Below, in pieces: positions 32,409 through 40,604 of a DNA stretch of 64,000 nt (positions are counted from its first letter, which is position 1; each line of letters opens with the position of its first letter). The stretch covers positions 1 to 64,000 of the forward strand of contig QDFQ01000006.1 of the NCBI GenBank assembly GCA_003075315.1, written 5' to 3'. The position numbers and the translations under genes are program-made. The notes under the pieces were generated by a model that worked only from the letters and a program-made list of their open reading frames with translations, did not search any database and had not been told where the DNA came from. This DNA is from Arthrobacter sp. TPD3018 (GTDB lineage Bacteria > Pseudomonadota > Alphaproteobacteria > Sphingomonadales > Sphingomonadaceae).

Positions 32409-33614
32409 TCAGAACCAGGTCCTCACGCCCGCGACGAAGCTGAAGCCGCCCGTATTGTCACCGCGTGCGCGGGTGAAGCGCGCGGTGTCGCCGAACTGCC
32501 GCTCCCACGACACGCCGATGTAGGGCGCGAACTCGCGCCGGCCCTCGTAGCGAAGCCGAAGCCCGGCCTCGAGGTCCGTGAGCCCGGAGCCGGTGCCGGT
32601 TTCGGGCACGTCCTGCGCGGAGAAATTGGCCTCCACCCTAGGCTGGAGCACGAACCAGTTGGTGATGCGCTGGTCGTAATAGCCCTCCGCACGGCCAAGC
32701 ACGTCGCCCTTGTCGGAGAGGAACAATGCGCCCTCCACCTCGAACCAACCGGGGGCCAGCCCCTCGATCCCTACCGTCGCGTAGGTGCGCGAGGGGTTGG
32801 GCTTGAAGTCGTAGCGAACGCCCGCCTGAAGGTTCCAGTATGGATCGAGCGCGCGGCTGTAGAGCGCCTGCACCTCGGCCTGTTCGAGCGGCTTGCCGAA
32901 CGTGCCTTCGCCCTCGCTCTTTAGCGTAAAGCGATTGATGTCGCCCCCGATCCAGGCCTCGCCATCCCAGCGATAGCCGTCGCCACCCTTGCGAGCCTGA
33001 TATTCGGCGAGATTGAAGAGGATCTGATAGACGGTCATTCCGCCATGCTCGCGGCGTAGATCGTTCTCGCGCGAGCTGGCCATGGCGTCCGCGCCCCAGA
33101 AACGATCGGCGAGGTGGTCCCCGGCCGGAGCGGGAGCGGGCTTGTTGCCGGGGGGAAGGTCGGTTCCGACCTTGGCAGCGGGCTGATCGCCGGGCATCGC
33201 CATGCCCGGCATCGTGCTCATGTCGTGGCCGGCATGCGGGTCCTGCCCCGCACCTGTCGATGCTGCCATGCCCGGCATAGCAGACATATCGTGACCGGCG
33301 TGCGGGTTCTGGGTGGGCGCAGCCTGCTGCTGACCGCTCATATCCATTCCCTGCATCCCGCTCATGTCATGCCCGGCATGAGGGTCGGCAGCCTGCGTCT
33401 TCGCCGGTTGCGCGCGCCGCGGCGCGGTGCGTCGGACGGGAGCCTTACGCTTAGTCGCGGACTTGGCCGCGGCTTTCGCCTTCGGCTTGGCGGCCGGCTT
33501 TGCCGGCATCGTCATGCCCGGCATGTTGTGCATGGAATGGTCCATGGTCTGCCCGAATGCGGGTGTCGCAAGGCCGAGCGGCGCCATACCGGCGAGGAGG
33601 AGCGACCGGATCAC
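32409..33614 (-). CDS. copB: Copper resistance outer-membrane protein CopB
   Basis: 401 residues from GTG 33614, overlapping the copA stop (GTGA). Signal peptide ending PAFGQ; then a Met/His-rich disordered region (about 25-170) with repeats of 'DPHAGHDMS.MPGM'; then a beta-barrel domain (ADRFWGADAMASSRENDLRREHGG... YDQRITNWFVLQPRVEANFSAQD... GRREFAPYIGVSWERQFGDTA), ending in Phe as outer-membrane proteins do. It binds or sequesters copper at the outer membrane and works with CopA. Confidence 0.93.
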   Translation of the reverse strand: MIRSLLLAGMAPLGLATPAFGQTMDHSMHNMPGMTMPAKPAAKPKAKAAAKSATKRKAPVRRTAPRRAQPAKTQAADPHAGHDMSGMQGMDMSGQQQAAPTQNPHAGHDMSAMPGMAASTGAGQDPHAGHDMSTMPGMAMPGDQPAAKVGTDLPPGNKPAPAPAGDHLADRFWGADAMASSRENDLRREHGGMTVYQILFNLAEYQARKGGDGYRWDGEAWIGGDINRFTLKSEGEGTFGKPLEQAEVQALYSRALDPYWNLQAGVRYDFKPNPSRTYATVGIEGLAPGWFEVEGALFLSDKGDVLGRAEGYYDQRITNWFVLQPRVEANFSAQDVPETGTGSGLTDLEAGLRLRYEGRREFAPYIGVSWERQFGDTARFTRARGDNTGGFSFVAGVRTWF

Positions 33615-35581
33615 GCCGCGGCCTCCCCGGCCTTGCGGACCTGGACAACGCGCATCATGCCCGCGTGCATGTGGTAGAGCATGTGGCAGTGGAAGGCCCA
33701 GTCGCCTTCCTCGCCAGTCACGTCCCAGCTCACCGTGCCTCCCGGCTGCACCAGCACCGTATGCTTTCGGGGGGCGTAGGCGCCCTTGCCGGTCACCAGG
33801 TCGAAGAAGTGGCCGTGGATGTGGATCGGATGTCCCATCATCGTGTCGTTGATGAGCGTCACCCGTACCCGCTCGCCGTGAAGCAGCGTGATCGGGTCGG
33901 GGTTCTCCGACAGCTTCTCGCCGTCGAAGCCCCACATATAGCGCTCCATGTTGCCGGTGAGGTGGAGCTTGATCTCCCGCTCCGGTGCGCGTGTGTCCGG
34001 GTTGCGGTCGAGCGCCATCAGGTCGCGATAGGTGAGAACGCGATGCCCGACATTCTCCAGCCCCTGCCCGGGATCGCCGGTCCGATCGACCGGCATCGGC
34101 GAGATGGTCTGCACGCCCGGTCCCTTTTTAACCTCGGGGGCATTGCTGAAATCGCGCATGGAATGGCTCATGCCGCCCATGTCTATCCCGCCCATCTGAT
34201 CGCCGTTCATCGCCGGCATCGTGCCGGAGCCATGGTCCATACCGGCCATGGCGCCGCCCTGAGCCTGGGCGTGGTCCATGCCTGCCATGCCGCCTGCCGC
34301 GGTGCCGGCCGCGAAGTGGTTCATTTGGGAATGATCCATACCCGGCATCGCGCCGGTGCCCGCGCCATGCCCCATCGCAGCATGGTCCATGCCGGACATC
34401 GAACCCGCAGCGCCGCCCATGGCGCCATGATTCATGCCGCCGTGGTCCATCGTGCCATGATCCATGCCGCCAATGCCCATGTCCTTCATGGTCGCGAGCG
34501 GGCGCTTGCGGAGCGGGGGCACCTCGGCCGCCATGCCCTCGCGCGGAGCGAGCGTCGCGCGGGCCATGCCGGAGCGATCGATGCTCTCACCGACCAGCGT
34601 ATAGGCGCGCAGGTCGGGCGGGGTGACGATCGCGTCATAGGTCTCGGCCGGGCCGAACTGGAACTCGTCGATCTCGACCGGGCGCACGTTCAAGCCGTCG
34701 GCCGCGACGATCGTCATCGGCAGGCCCGGAATGCGGACGTTGAAGGTGGTCATCGACGAGGCGTTGATGAAGCGCAGCCGCACCCGCTCGCCGGGGCGGA
34801 ATAGCGCGGTCCAATTGTCCTTGGGGCCGTAGCCGTTGACCAGGTAGGTGTAGACCGAGCCCGTGACGTCGGCGACGTCGGCGGGGTCCATCCGCATCTT
34901 GCCCCACTCCAACCGCTCTTTCAGCGACTGATCCTTGCCGGCGAGAAGCCCGGCCAGGGTCTGGCGCTGGCGGTTGAAGTAGCCCGACTCCTTCTTCAAC
35001 CGATCGAAGAGATAGTGCGGGTGGTGGAAGCTGTGGTCGGACAGCACGATCACGTGCTCCCGGTCGAACTTCACCGGATCGGGGTTCTTCGGGTCGATCA
35101 GGATCGGGCCGTAATGCCCCTCCTGCTCCTGAAGCCCCGAATGGCTATGGTACCAGTAGGTGCCGCTCTGGATGATCGGGAACTCGTAGGTGAACGTCGA
35201 TCGCGCCGGAATACCCGGAAAGGCGATCCCCGGCACCCCGTCCATCTGAAACGGCAGCAGCAGCCCATGCCAGTGGATCGAGGTTTCCTCGTCGAGCTCG
35301 TTGACGACGTGGAGGCGGACGTTCTGTCCCTCGCGCAAGCGGATGAGAGGCGCGGGGACGGTGCCGTTGATGCCGATCGCGTGGCTCTGCCGCCCGTCGA
35401 TCATCATCATCTGATGCGCGACCTTCAGCGTGATGTCCTCGCCCGACACCGTGGGCAACGGCTTGGCGATGCCGGCGGAGACGGGCTGTGCCCATGCCGG
35501 CATATAGGCCGACAAGGCGAGGCCGCCTCCTGCCAGACTGGCACCGCGCAGCACCTGGCGGCGGTCGAGAACACGCGACAT
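33611..35581 (-). CDS. copA: Multicopper oxidase CopA (PcoA-type)
   Basis: 656 residues. Twin-arginine signal 'SRVLDRRQVLRGASLAGGGLALS' exports it folded. Copper-site motifs: HWHGLLLP and WYHSHSG (first domain), HPIHIHGHFF and HCHMLYHMHAGMMRVV (last domain), covering the T1 and trinuclear centres. Between about 360 and 470 lies a long Met/His insert made of MDHG/GMDH-type repeats, longer than in many homologues. It oxidises Cu(I) in the periplasm. Leads the copA-copB-PepSY operon from an ECF-type promoter at 35623-35651. Confidence 0.95.
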   Translation of the reverse strand: MSRVLDRRQVLRGASLAGGGLALSAYMPAWAQPVSAGIAKPLPTVSGEDITLKVAHQMMMIDGRQSHAIGINGTVPAPLIRLREGQNVRLHVVNELDEETSIHWHGLLLPFQMDGVPGIAFPGIPARSTFTYEFPIIQSGTYWYHSHSGLQEQEGHYGPILIDPKNPDPVKFDREHVIVLSDHSFHHPHYLFDRLKKESGYFNRQRQTLAGLLAGKDQSLKERLEWGKMRMDPADVADVTGSVYTYLVNGYGPKDNWTALFRPGERVRLRFINASSMTTFNVRIPGLPMTIVAADGLNVRPVEIDEFQFGPAETYDAIVTPPDLRAYTLVGESIDRSGMARATLAPREGMAAEVPPLRKRPLATMKDMGIGGMDHGTMDHGGMNHGAMGGAAGSMSGMDHAAMGHGAGTGAMPGMDHSQMNHFAAGTAAGGMAGMDHAQAQGGAMAGMDHGSGTMPAMNGDQMGGIDMGGMSHSMRDFSNAPEVKKGPGVQTISPMPVDRTGDPGQGLENVGHRVLTYRDLMALDRNPDTRAPEREIKLHLTGNMERYMWGFDGEKLSENPDPITLLHGERVRVTLINDTMMGHPIHIHGHFFDLVTGKGAYAPRKHTVLVQPGGTVSWDVTGEEGDWAFHCHMLYHMHAGMMRVVQVRKAGEAAA

Positions 35582-35622
35582 GCAAGCTCCTAAGAATGGG
35601 GCCGTGAAAGGGCCGTCGCTTC

Positions 35623-35651
35623 TTCTACGCGGCCGATCCGTCCAGCCCTCA
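35623..35651 (-). promoter_or_regulatory. Predicted ECF-sigma promoter of copA
   Basis: Minus strand: TGAGGG (35651-35646), 16 bases, CGTAGAA (35629-35623). It overlaps the last codon of the sigma gene and lies 42 bases before copA ATG. Confidence 0.65.
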
Positions 35652-36218
35652 GCGGTTCCCTAGTTTTTCGAGCAGCCGTGCTCGCGCGCGATAGAGGCGG
35701 GTTTCGACCGCCTTCTGGCTGATCCCCAGCACCTCGGCCGTCTCGGCCTGGCTCAGGCCTTCGATCGTCCGAAGTACCAGAGGCTCCTTCAGGTTCGCGG
35801 GCAAGGTCGAGATGGCGCGGGTCACACGATCGAGTTCCTGCCGATCGCCGGCTGCGTCGTCGATCGGCACCTGTTCGTCGACGATGCTCTGGACCTGTTC
35901 GTCGTTCGGCAGCGCGAACGACAGAAACCGGCGCACGGCACGCTTACGCGCCCAATCGCGGCATTTGTTGACGGCGATGGTCGTGAGCCACGCCTGCATC
36001 GATCGGTTTGGGTCGTAGCGCGACAAGGCCTGATGCGCGGCCACAAACGCTTCCTGCGTCACGTCCAGCGCTTCGTCGGCATCGCCGAGGAAGGCGCGCG
36101 AAAGCCGGAACATCGGCTGCCGATAGCGTCGCACGATCTCGGCGAAAGCGGCTTGTCGGCCGGCGATGCTGAGCGTCGCCAGTTCGCCATCCGACAGCGC
36201 GGTCCAATCGAGGCTCAC
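35649..36218 (-). CDS. ECF sigma factor (CnrH-like)
   Basis: 189 residues. Region 2 (FAEIVRRYRQPMFRLSRAFLGDADEALDVTQEAFVAAHQALSRYDPNRSMQAWLTTIAVNKCRDWARKR) and region 4 (LPANLKEPLVLRTIEGLSQAETAEVLGISQKAVETRLYRARARLLEKL) are complete, with no extra sensor domain. It ends an operon Y-X-H in the same order as cnrYXH: 36652-36924 (membrane), 36215-36655 (periplasmic sensor), then this gene, each overlapping by ATGA. It likely recognises TGAGGG-N16-CGTA sites found before itself, copA, copC, csp and both DUF305 genes. Confidence 0.92.
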   Translation of the reverse strand: MSLDWTALSDGELATLSIAGRQAAFAEIVRRYRQPMFRLSRAFLGDADEALDVTQEAFVAAHQALSRYDPNRSMQAWLTTIAVNKCRDWARKRAVRRFLSFALPNDEQVQSIVDEQVPIDDAAGDRQELDRVTRAISTLPANLKEPLVLRTIEGLSQAETAEVLGISQKAVETRLYRARARLLEKLGNR

Positions 36219-36655
36219 CCCTGGCCGTCGGTGAGCGCCTTCACCACCGCGTCATCGAATTGAGAGGTCTGATCGGGCCGGAGAAGCTGACGCATGGCGA
36301 AGATATGCGCCAGCGTCGCCTTCTGCAGCTCGCCCATCGCGGCATGGCTCTGGTCGACCGCAGCGGCCACCCGCGGACCATTGCCGTGCTCGGCCTCGAT
36401 CGCCTCGGCAAGGCGGGCATTGGCGGCACGCATCTCCAGCTCGAGGGCGCGGCGTTGCACCGCGAACCGGTCTTCGAGCACCTTCAATCGGGCCTGCTGG
36501 TCGCCATCGAGCGCGAGCTTGTGGTGCAGCACCTCGTGGAGCGCCGCACCGGGTTGCTTGGGCTGCGGCAGCAGCGCGCGCCCGATAAAGACACCACCAA
36601 TCGCTGCCAGGAAGGCGAGCAAGGCGCACAGGACAACCCGCTTGGTCGAGGTCAT
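36215..36655 (-). CDS. CnrX-like periplasmic metal sensor
   Basis: 146 residues from ATG 36655. One N-terminal membrane anchor (VVLCALLAFLAAIGGVFIGRALL) and a four-helix periplasmic domain: 'HEVLHHKLALDGDQQARLKVLEDRFAVQRRALELEMRAANARLAEAI... HIFAMRQLLRPDQ'. The His-x3-His, Glu and late Met match the kinds of ligands used by the CnrX/NccX/CzcI-like family to bind Ni or Co; here the setting is copper. It should sense periplasmic metal and release the sigma factor via the Y protein. Confidence 0.8.
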   Translation of the reverse strand: MTSTKRVVLCALLAFLAAIGGVFIGRALLPQPKQPGAALHEVLHHKLALDGDQQARLKVLEDRFAVQRRALELEMRAANARLAEAIEAEHGNGPRVAAAVDQSHAAMGELQKATLAHIFAMRQLLRPDQTSQFDDAVVKALTDGQG

Positions 36656-36924
36656 GGCTCGCCGATCAGCAACGCGGAAGGAGCGAGGGGGGAGGCTCCG
36701 CCGAGCGGCGCGAGCGAGACAGCAGGGCTTGCCGTCGCGGGCAGCTCGGCACCGACGATCCCGATACCGAGCGCCGCGGCGGTTATCACACCGATCCCGA
36801 GCCCGACCCCGCGCACGGCGGGGCGGCTGCCGATCCGTGCGAGGATCTGGTCCTCGATACCCTCCAACGCGGCCGGGGCGGGTGCGCCCGCTAGTCGCGC
36901 CAATGCTCTGTCTAGATCGTCCAT
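36652..36924 (-). CDS. Short membrane anti-sigma protein (CnrY-like)
   Basis: 90 residues from ATG 36924 (GTG 36933 also possible). The N-terminal about 40 residues form a short acidic/amphipathic segment (DDLDRALARLAGAPAPAALEGIEDQILARIG) that could grip the sigma factor; a single hydrophobic helix (GVGLGIGVITAAALGIGIVGA) follows, then a short periplasmic tail. Similarity to CnrY is by length, topology and gene order more than sequence. First gene of the Y-X-H operon, with an autoregulatory ECF-type promoter directly upstream. Confidence 0.65.
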   Translation of the reverse strand: MDDLDRALARLAGAPAPAALEGIEDQILARIGSRPAVRGVGLGIGVITAAALGIGIVGAELPATASPAVSLAPLGGASPLAPSALLIGEP

Positions 36925-36950
36925 GCTTTCCACTCCGCCCCTCTATCACC

Positions 36951-36979
36951 GGATACGCATCGCTGCCCATCATCCCTCA
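36951..36979 (-). promoter_or_regulatory. Predicted ECF-sigma promoter of the Y-X-H operon
   Basis: Minus strand: TGAGGG (36979-36974), 16 bases, CGTATCC (36957-36951). Located 27 bases from ATG 36924 and back-to-back with the copC promoter, implying autoregulation. Confidence 0.65.
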
Positions 36980-36987
36980 ACAGCTGG

Positions 36988-37016
36988 TGAGGGGTCGGGC
37001 AGCGCGCCGCGTAGAA
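36988..37016 (+). promoter_or_regulatory. Predicted ECF-sigma promoter of copCD
   Basis: TGAGGG (36988-36993), 16 bases, CGTAGAA (37010-37016), 28 bases before the copC ATG. The -10 is identical to that before copA. Confidence 0.65.
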
Positions 37017-37044
37017 GGGTGCACGAACCTCGTCGGAGTACCTC

Positions 37045-37416
37045 ATGCGTAGTCTCGCCCTTCCTGCCGCCCTCGCTCTCCTGAGCCTCGCCAGTGCGGC
37101 GCAGGCTCACCCGAAGCTCGTTGTGGCCTCACCCGCGCCCAACGCGACCGTTGCCAAGCCCGCGCGTGTCGCTTTGCAGTTCAGCGAGAAGCTGATGCCG
37201 AAATTCTCTGGCGCGGACCTGATGATGACGGGCCATGGCGGCGCCACGCACCCGCCGATGAAGGTTGCAGCCACCACCCAGGTTGCACCCGACGGTCGAA
37301 CGCTGGTCGTGGTGCCCAAGTCGCCGCTCGGTGCGGGCCGCTACAGCGTCGCATGGCACGTCGTCTCGGCCGACACGCATCGGGTGTCCGGCAACTTCGC
37401 CTTCGCGGTGAAGTGA
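37045..37416 (+). CDS. copC: Periplasmic copper-binding protein CopC
   Basis: 123 residues. Signal peptide ends AQAHPKLV, so the mature N-terminus begins with His, the Cu(II) ligand of CopC proteins. 'LQFSEKLMPKFSGADLMMTGHGG' and 'RYSVAWHVVSADTHRVSGNFAFAV' are the typical strands, the latter with the conserved Asp-x-His. It carries copper in the periplasm and usually delivers it to CopD. copD begins one base after its stop. Confidence 0.93.
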   Translation: MRSLALPAALALLSLASAAQAHPKLVVASPAPNATVAKPARVALQFSEKLMPKFSGADLMMTGHGGATHPPMKVAATTQVAPDGRTLVVVPKSPLGAGRYSVAWHVVSADTHRVSGNFAFAVK

Positions 37417-37417
37417 G

Positions 37418-38347
37418 GTGGAAGCCGACTGGCCGCTGATCGGGATCCGCTTCGCGCTTTATGCGACGTTGAGCGGGCTGTTCGGCCTGTCGGCGTTCAG
37501 CCTCTACGGGCTCAAGGCCGGGGAGCGCGCAGACGCACTCGCCTTGCGCCCCTGGCTGGTGGGGACCGGGCTGCTCGGCCTTCTGTTTTCCGGCATCGCG
37601 CTCGTCCTCCTCGCAGCGGCGATGGCAGGTGCGCCGGCGTGGCCGATCGATTGGGAAGCGATCGGGATGCTGCTTACCGGGTCCGCGACGGGCACGGCGT
37701 GGGAAGCGCGCATGGTCGCGCTGATTGTGGCCGTGATCGCGGCGCTGATCGCGGCAGGACGTACCGCGCCGCTCGGCCTGGTGGCGCTCGCGGCGGGCAT
37801 TGCGCTCGCGACGCTCGCCTGGACAGGCCATGGCGCTATGGACGACGGTGCGACGGGCTGGGTCCATCTGTTAGCCGATATTCTGCACCTGTTGTCGGCC
37901 GGCGCCTGGGTCGGTGCATTGCTCGGCTTGACGCTGCTCGTGGTGCGGCCGGCAGTTCGCATCGACGTCGCGCATCTCAGACTAACCCACCGAGCGCTGC
38001 ACAGCTTCGGTCTGGTCGGCACGATCGTGGTCGGCACCATCGTTGTGACGGGGCTGGTGAATGGCTGGCTGCTGGTCGGTGCCGGCAATCTGCCGAGACT
38101 TCCCACCACCCTCTACGGCCAGCTCCTCCTCGCCAAGCTGGCGCTGTTCGGCGCGATGCTGGGGCTGGCCTCCCTCAATCGCTTCCGGCTGACGCCGGCG
38201 TTCGAGCGCTCGCTTGCCGCGCGCGATCATCGGGCTGCGCTCGGTGCTCTGCGGCGCAGCCTCGCGATCGAGGCGAGCTGTGCCGTCACGATCCTGGCGC
38301 TGGTTGCTTGGCTGGGGATGCTCGAGCCTCCCGCAACGGCGATGTAA
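37418..38347 (+). CDS. copD: Copper transport membrane protein CopD
   Basis: 309 residues from GTG 37418. About eight transmembrane helices; 'LAWTGHGAMDDGATGWVHLLADILHLLSAGAWVGALLGL' holds the His/Met residues conserved in the CopD/YcnJ family and 'VSAL-like NGWLLVGAGNLPRLPTTLYGQLLLAKLALFGAMLGLASLNRFRL' is the characteristic late region. It is thought to take copper across the inner membrane. Co-transcribed with copC; ends before a GC stem that separates it from the convergent csp gene. Confidence 0.92.
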   Translation: MEADWPLIGIRFALYATLSGLFGLSAFSLYGLKAGERADALALRPWLVGTGLLGLLFSGIALVLLAAAMAGAPAWPIDWEAIGMLLTGSATGTAWEARMVALIVAVIAALIAAGRTAPLGLVALAAGIALATLAWTGHGAMDDGATGWVHLLADILHLLSAGAWVGALLGLTLLVVRPAVRIDVAHLRLTHRALHSFGLVGTIVVGTIVVTGLVNGWLLVGAGNLPRLPTTLYGQLLLAKLALFGAMLGLASLNRFRLTPAFERSLAARDHRAALGALRRSLAIEASCAVTILALVAWLGMLEPPATAM

Positions 38348-38350
38348 GGA

Positions 38351-38373
38351 GCGGGCGGCCGATCGTCGCCCGC
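38351..38373. terminator. Stem-loop between convergent copD and csp genes
   Basis: GCGGGCG and CGCCCGC pair perfectly around a nine-base loop. No T-run follows, so it may be a weak bidirectional terminator. Confidence 0.5.
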
Positions 38374-38383
38374 CCATCGCCGA

Positions 38384-38719
38384 TCAGGCGGCCATCTTCT
38401 CGCATGCGTCGGCGCAGCGCTCGCACGCGGCGACACAGTCTTCCATGCCGTCGAGACCCCGGCAGCTCTCCGCGCAAGCTCGGCAGATCCGGGCGCAGAT
38501 GCCGCAAACGAGCTTATGCTGGTCGGACCCGCGCGCCATGAAATCGAGCGAGGTGGCGCAAATCTGCGCGCAATCGAGCATGATCTTGATGTGGTCGGGC
38601 GCGGCGTGGGCCCCGCCCACCTCGAGGCAGTGTTGGGTGGTCATCGACAGGCAGGTGACATGGCAGTGGTGGCAGGCGTCCATGCAAGCCTGCATCTCGG
38701 CGCTCATATGATCGTGCAT
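38384..38719 (-). CDS. Four-helix-bundle copper storage protein (Csp-like, DUF326)
   Basis: 111 residues from ATG 38719. About thirteen Cys are spaced along helices: 'MQACMDACHHCHVTCLSMTTQHC', 'MLDCAQICATSL', 'LVCGICARICRACAESC', 'EDCVAACERCADACEKMAA'. This is the Csp pattern, in which thiols fill the core of a four-helix bundle and store many Cu(I) ions. No signal peptide, so it is the cytosolic Csp3-like type. Preceded by an ECF-type promoter at 38753-38781. Confidence 0.93.
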   Translation of the reverse strand: MHDHMSAEMQACMDACHHCHVTCLSMTTQHCLEVGGAHAAPDHIKIMLDCAQICATSLDFMARGSDQHKLVCGICARICRACAESCRGLDGMEDCVAACERCADACEKMAA

Positions 38720-38752
38720 CGGTGATCTCCGCGTGAGCCCCCGCTCAAGGGG

Positions 38753-38781
38753 GAATACGCGCCTCGTCGCCTCGGCCCTCA
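38753..38781 (-). promoter_or_regulatory. Predicted ECF-sigma promoter of the csp gene
   Basis: Minus strand: TGAGGG (38781-38776), 16 bases, CGTATTC (38759-38753), 33 bases before the ATG at 38719. Confidence 0.62.
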
Positions 38782-38800
38782 CCGGGAGTCCGATCGATCG

Positions 38801-38818
38801 ATGCGCCGAACGGCGCAT
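38801..38818. other. Perfect hairpin between csp and umuD
   Basis: ATGCGCC-GAAC-GGCGCAT, a seven-base perfect stem, just upstream of the SOS box. It separates the divergent copper and SOS promoters; the role is unknown. Confidence 0.45.
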
Positions 38819-38825
38819 GTAACCC

Positions 38826-38840
38826 GTTCACTTTTCGTTC
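38826..38840 (+). promoter_or_regulatory. SOS (LexA) box, alphaproteobacterial type
   Basis: GTTC-N7-GTTC at 38826-38840 is an exact match to the LexA site of alphaproteobacteria. It lies 34 bases before the umuD-like ATG and so should repress the umuDC-type operon until DNA damage. Confidence 0.8.
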
Positions 38841-38873
38841 CTTCACGCGTTACAAGGGCGCGAAGGGAATCAT

Positions 38874-39305
38874 ATGCTGCCACTGATGCAGCCGGTCCCG
38901 CTCGCCGACGTGCCGCAGGGAACCGTTCTCCGCATCGTCGGCGCAGCAGGAGCCGGCTTTCCGAGCCCCGCCCAGGATTGGGAAGATGACGGGATAAGCC
39001 TGATCGAACTGCTCCGGCTCGATCGGGCGGCCAGTTTCGTGTTCCGGATCAGCGGCAGCAGCATGATCGAGGCCGGCATCCACGACAACGACGTGGTGGT
39101 CGTCGACCGCGATACCCGCCCCGTCGAGGGCCATATCGTGATCGCGATCGTCGATGGTGGCTTTGTCTGCCGCCAGCTCGTCCGGCGCTCCGGGGCCATG
39201 TTCCTGGAGGCGCGCAATAGCCGGCAATGCTATGAGGCGACCTCGGCCGAGGGTGTCGAAATCTGGGGTGTGGTGCGGACCGGCGTCCGCGACTACCGGC
39301 GCTAG
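38874..39305 (+). CDS. umuD: UmuD-like S24 protein, catalytic Lys replaced
   Basis: 143 residues. The cleavage region 'GAGFPSPAQDWEDDGISL' (about 26-43) aligns with the UmuD 'CGFPSPA' site, as Ala-Gly. The nucleophile Ser is in RISGSSMIEAGIHDNDVVVVD (about 61). At the position of the UmuD catalytic Lys (DGEFTVKKL), the sequence is DGGFVCRQL, so Arg replaces Lys (codon CGC). Self-cleavage may thus be impaired or use another base. It precedes umuC by three bases under an SOS box. Family is certain; catalytic status is the open issue. Confidence 0.9.
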   Translation: MLPLMQPVPLADVPQGTVLRIVGAAGAGFPSPAQDWEDDGISLIELLRLDRAASFVFRISGSSMIEAGIHDNDVVVVDRDTRPVEGHIVIAIVDGGFVCRQLVRRSGAMFLEARNSRQCYEATSAEGVEIWGVVRTGVRDYRR

Positions 39306-39308
39306 CCG

Positions 39309-40571
39309 GTGTCGTGGGCAATCGTCGACGTCGCGAACTTCTACGTCAGCGCGGAGCGGCTGTTCGACCCCTCGCTGCGCGGCGTGCCGGTCATCGTGCT
39401 GTCCAACAACGACGGGTGCGCCGTTGCGCGGAGCGAGGAAGCCAAGGCGCTGCACGTCCGAATGGGCGAGCCCGTTTTCAAAATCCGGGATCGGATCAAG
39501 CGTCACGGCATCCAGCTGCGATCCAGCAATTATGAGCTGTATGCAGACCTCAACCGCCGCTTCAACGCGGTCATCGCCGATCATTCCGACCTGGTGGAGA
39601 TCTACTCGATCGACGAGAGCTTCTTCCGCTTGCCGGCACTGGCGAACGGGCTCGGCGATGTGGGAACGGCCCATCGGGTTCGCGAGGACATCGCCCGATC
39701 GGTCGGCCTGCCGACGAGGATCGGGCTCGGCCCGACCCGCACGCTGTCCAAGGTGGCAAACGCCCTCGCCAAGGCGACCGAGAAGGTCTGGGGCGGCGTG
39801 GTCGACTTGCACGACCTCGAACTGCGCCGGCGGCTGTTCGAGCATTGGCCGGTGGGTGAGGTGTGGGGGATCGGGAGCGCACTCGAAGCGCGGCTTCGCC
39901 CCCTCGGCGTGAAAACCACGGCGGACCTGGCGGCGCTGCCGCCCGCGGTCGCGCGCGATATCGGAACGGTGGTGCTCGAACGCCTCGTGCGCGAACTGGG
40001 CGGGATCGAATGCGACGACTTCAAGGTTGCCCCCGAACCGCTCAAGGCGACGGCGGTTACGCGGCAGTTCGGGGAGCCTGTAACCGCGCTGCCCGAACTG
40101 CGCGAAGCCGTGGCGCGACGCGCGGCGCGTGCGGCGGAGAAAATCCGTGCGCAAGGGTTGGCGGCGAGCCGCCTGATCGCCTTCGCGCATGGCTCCCGAT
40201 ACAAGCCGAACCCGCCCTCCGCGTCGCGATCGGCACGCCTGTCGCCTCCGACCAACGACCCCCGTGTTATCGTCGGCATCGCGGGAAAGATGATGGAGAC
40301 GATGTTCCAGCCCGGCGGGGTTTACACCAAGTGCGGCGTCCTGCTCGAAGACCTGTCCCCGGAAGGGCAGGGGCAAGCGGACCTGTTCGCGACGGCTGAC
40401 CCCAAGGCACCCGGGCTTCTCGCCGCAATGGACGGGTTGAACGCCCGTTACGGTCGCAACACAGTCATCCTTGCGGCGCAGGGCTGTGGGGGGCGATCGT
40501 TCGACACCAAGCGGTCGCAGAAGAGCCCGGCCTGGACGACGCGCATCGGGGAGATCCCGGTAGCTCGCTAG
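39309..40571 (+). CDS. umuC: Y-family DNA polymerase UmuC (Pol V catalytic subunit)
   Basis: 420 residues from GTG 39309. The catalytic acids are in '[16 protein letters not shown]' (about 6) and '[12 protein letters not shown]' (about 99-100), and the family '[28 protein letters not shown]' segment is intact. Helix-hairpin-helix and little-finger regions follow, with '[15 protein letters not shown]' at the end. It copies damaged DNA with the UmuD' dimer. Full length for the family. Common on sphingomonad plasmids. Confidence 0.95.
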   Translation: MSWAIVDVANFYVSAERLFDPSLRGVPVIVLSNNDGCAVARSEEAKALHVRMGEPVFKIRDRIKRHGIQLRSSNYELYADLNRRFNAVIADHSDLVEIYSIDESFFRLPALANGLGDVGTAHRVREDIARSVGLPTRIGLGPTRTLSKVANALAKATEKVWGGVVDLHDLELRRRLFEHWPVGEVWGIGSALEARLRPLGVKTTADLAALPPAVARDIGTVVLERLVRELGGIECDDFKVAPEPLKATAVTRQFGEPVTALPELREAVARRAARAAEKIRAQGLAASRLIAFAHGSRYKPNPPSASRSARLSPPTNDPRVIVGIAGKMMETMFQPGGVYTKCGVLLEDLSPEGQGQADLFATADPKAPGLLAAMDGLNARYGRNTVILAAQGCGGRSFDTKRSQKSPAWTTRIGEIPVAR

Positions 40572-40604
40572 TCGGCGCGGACCGGATCGGTATATCGGGA
40601 CGCC

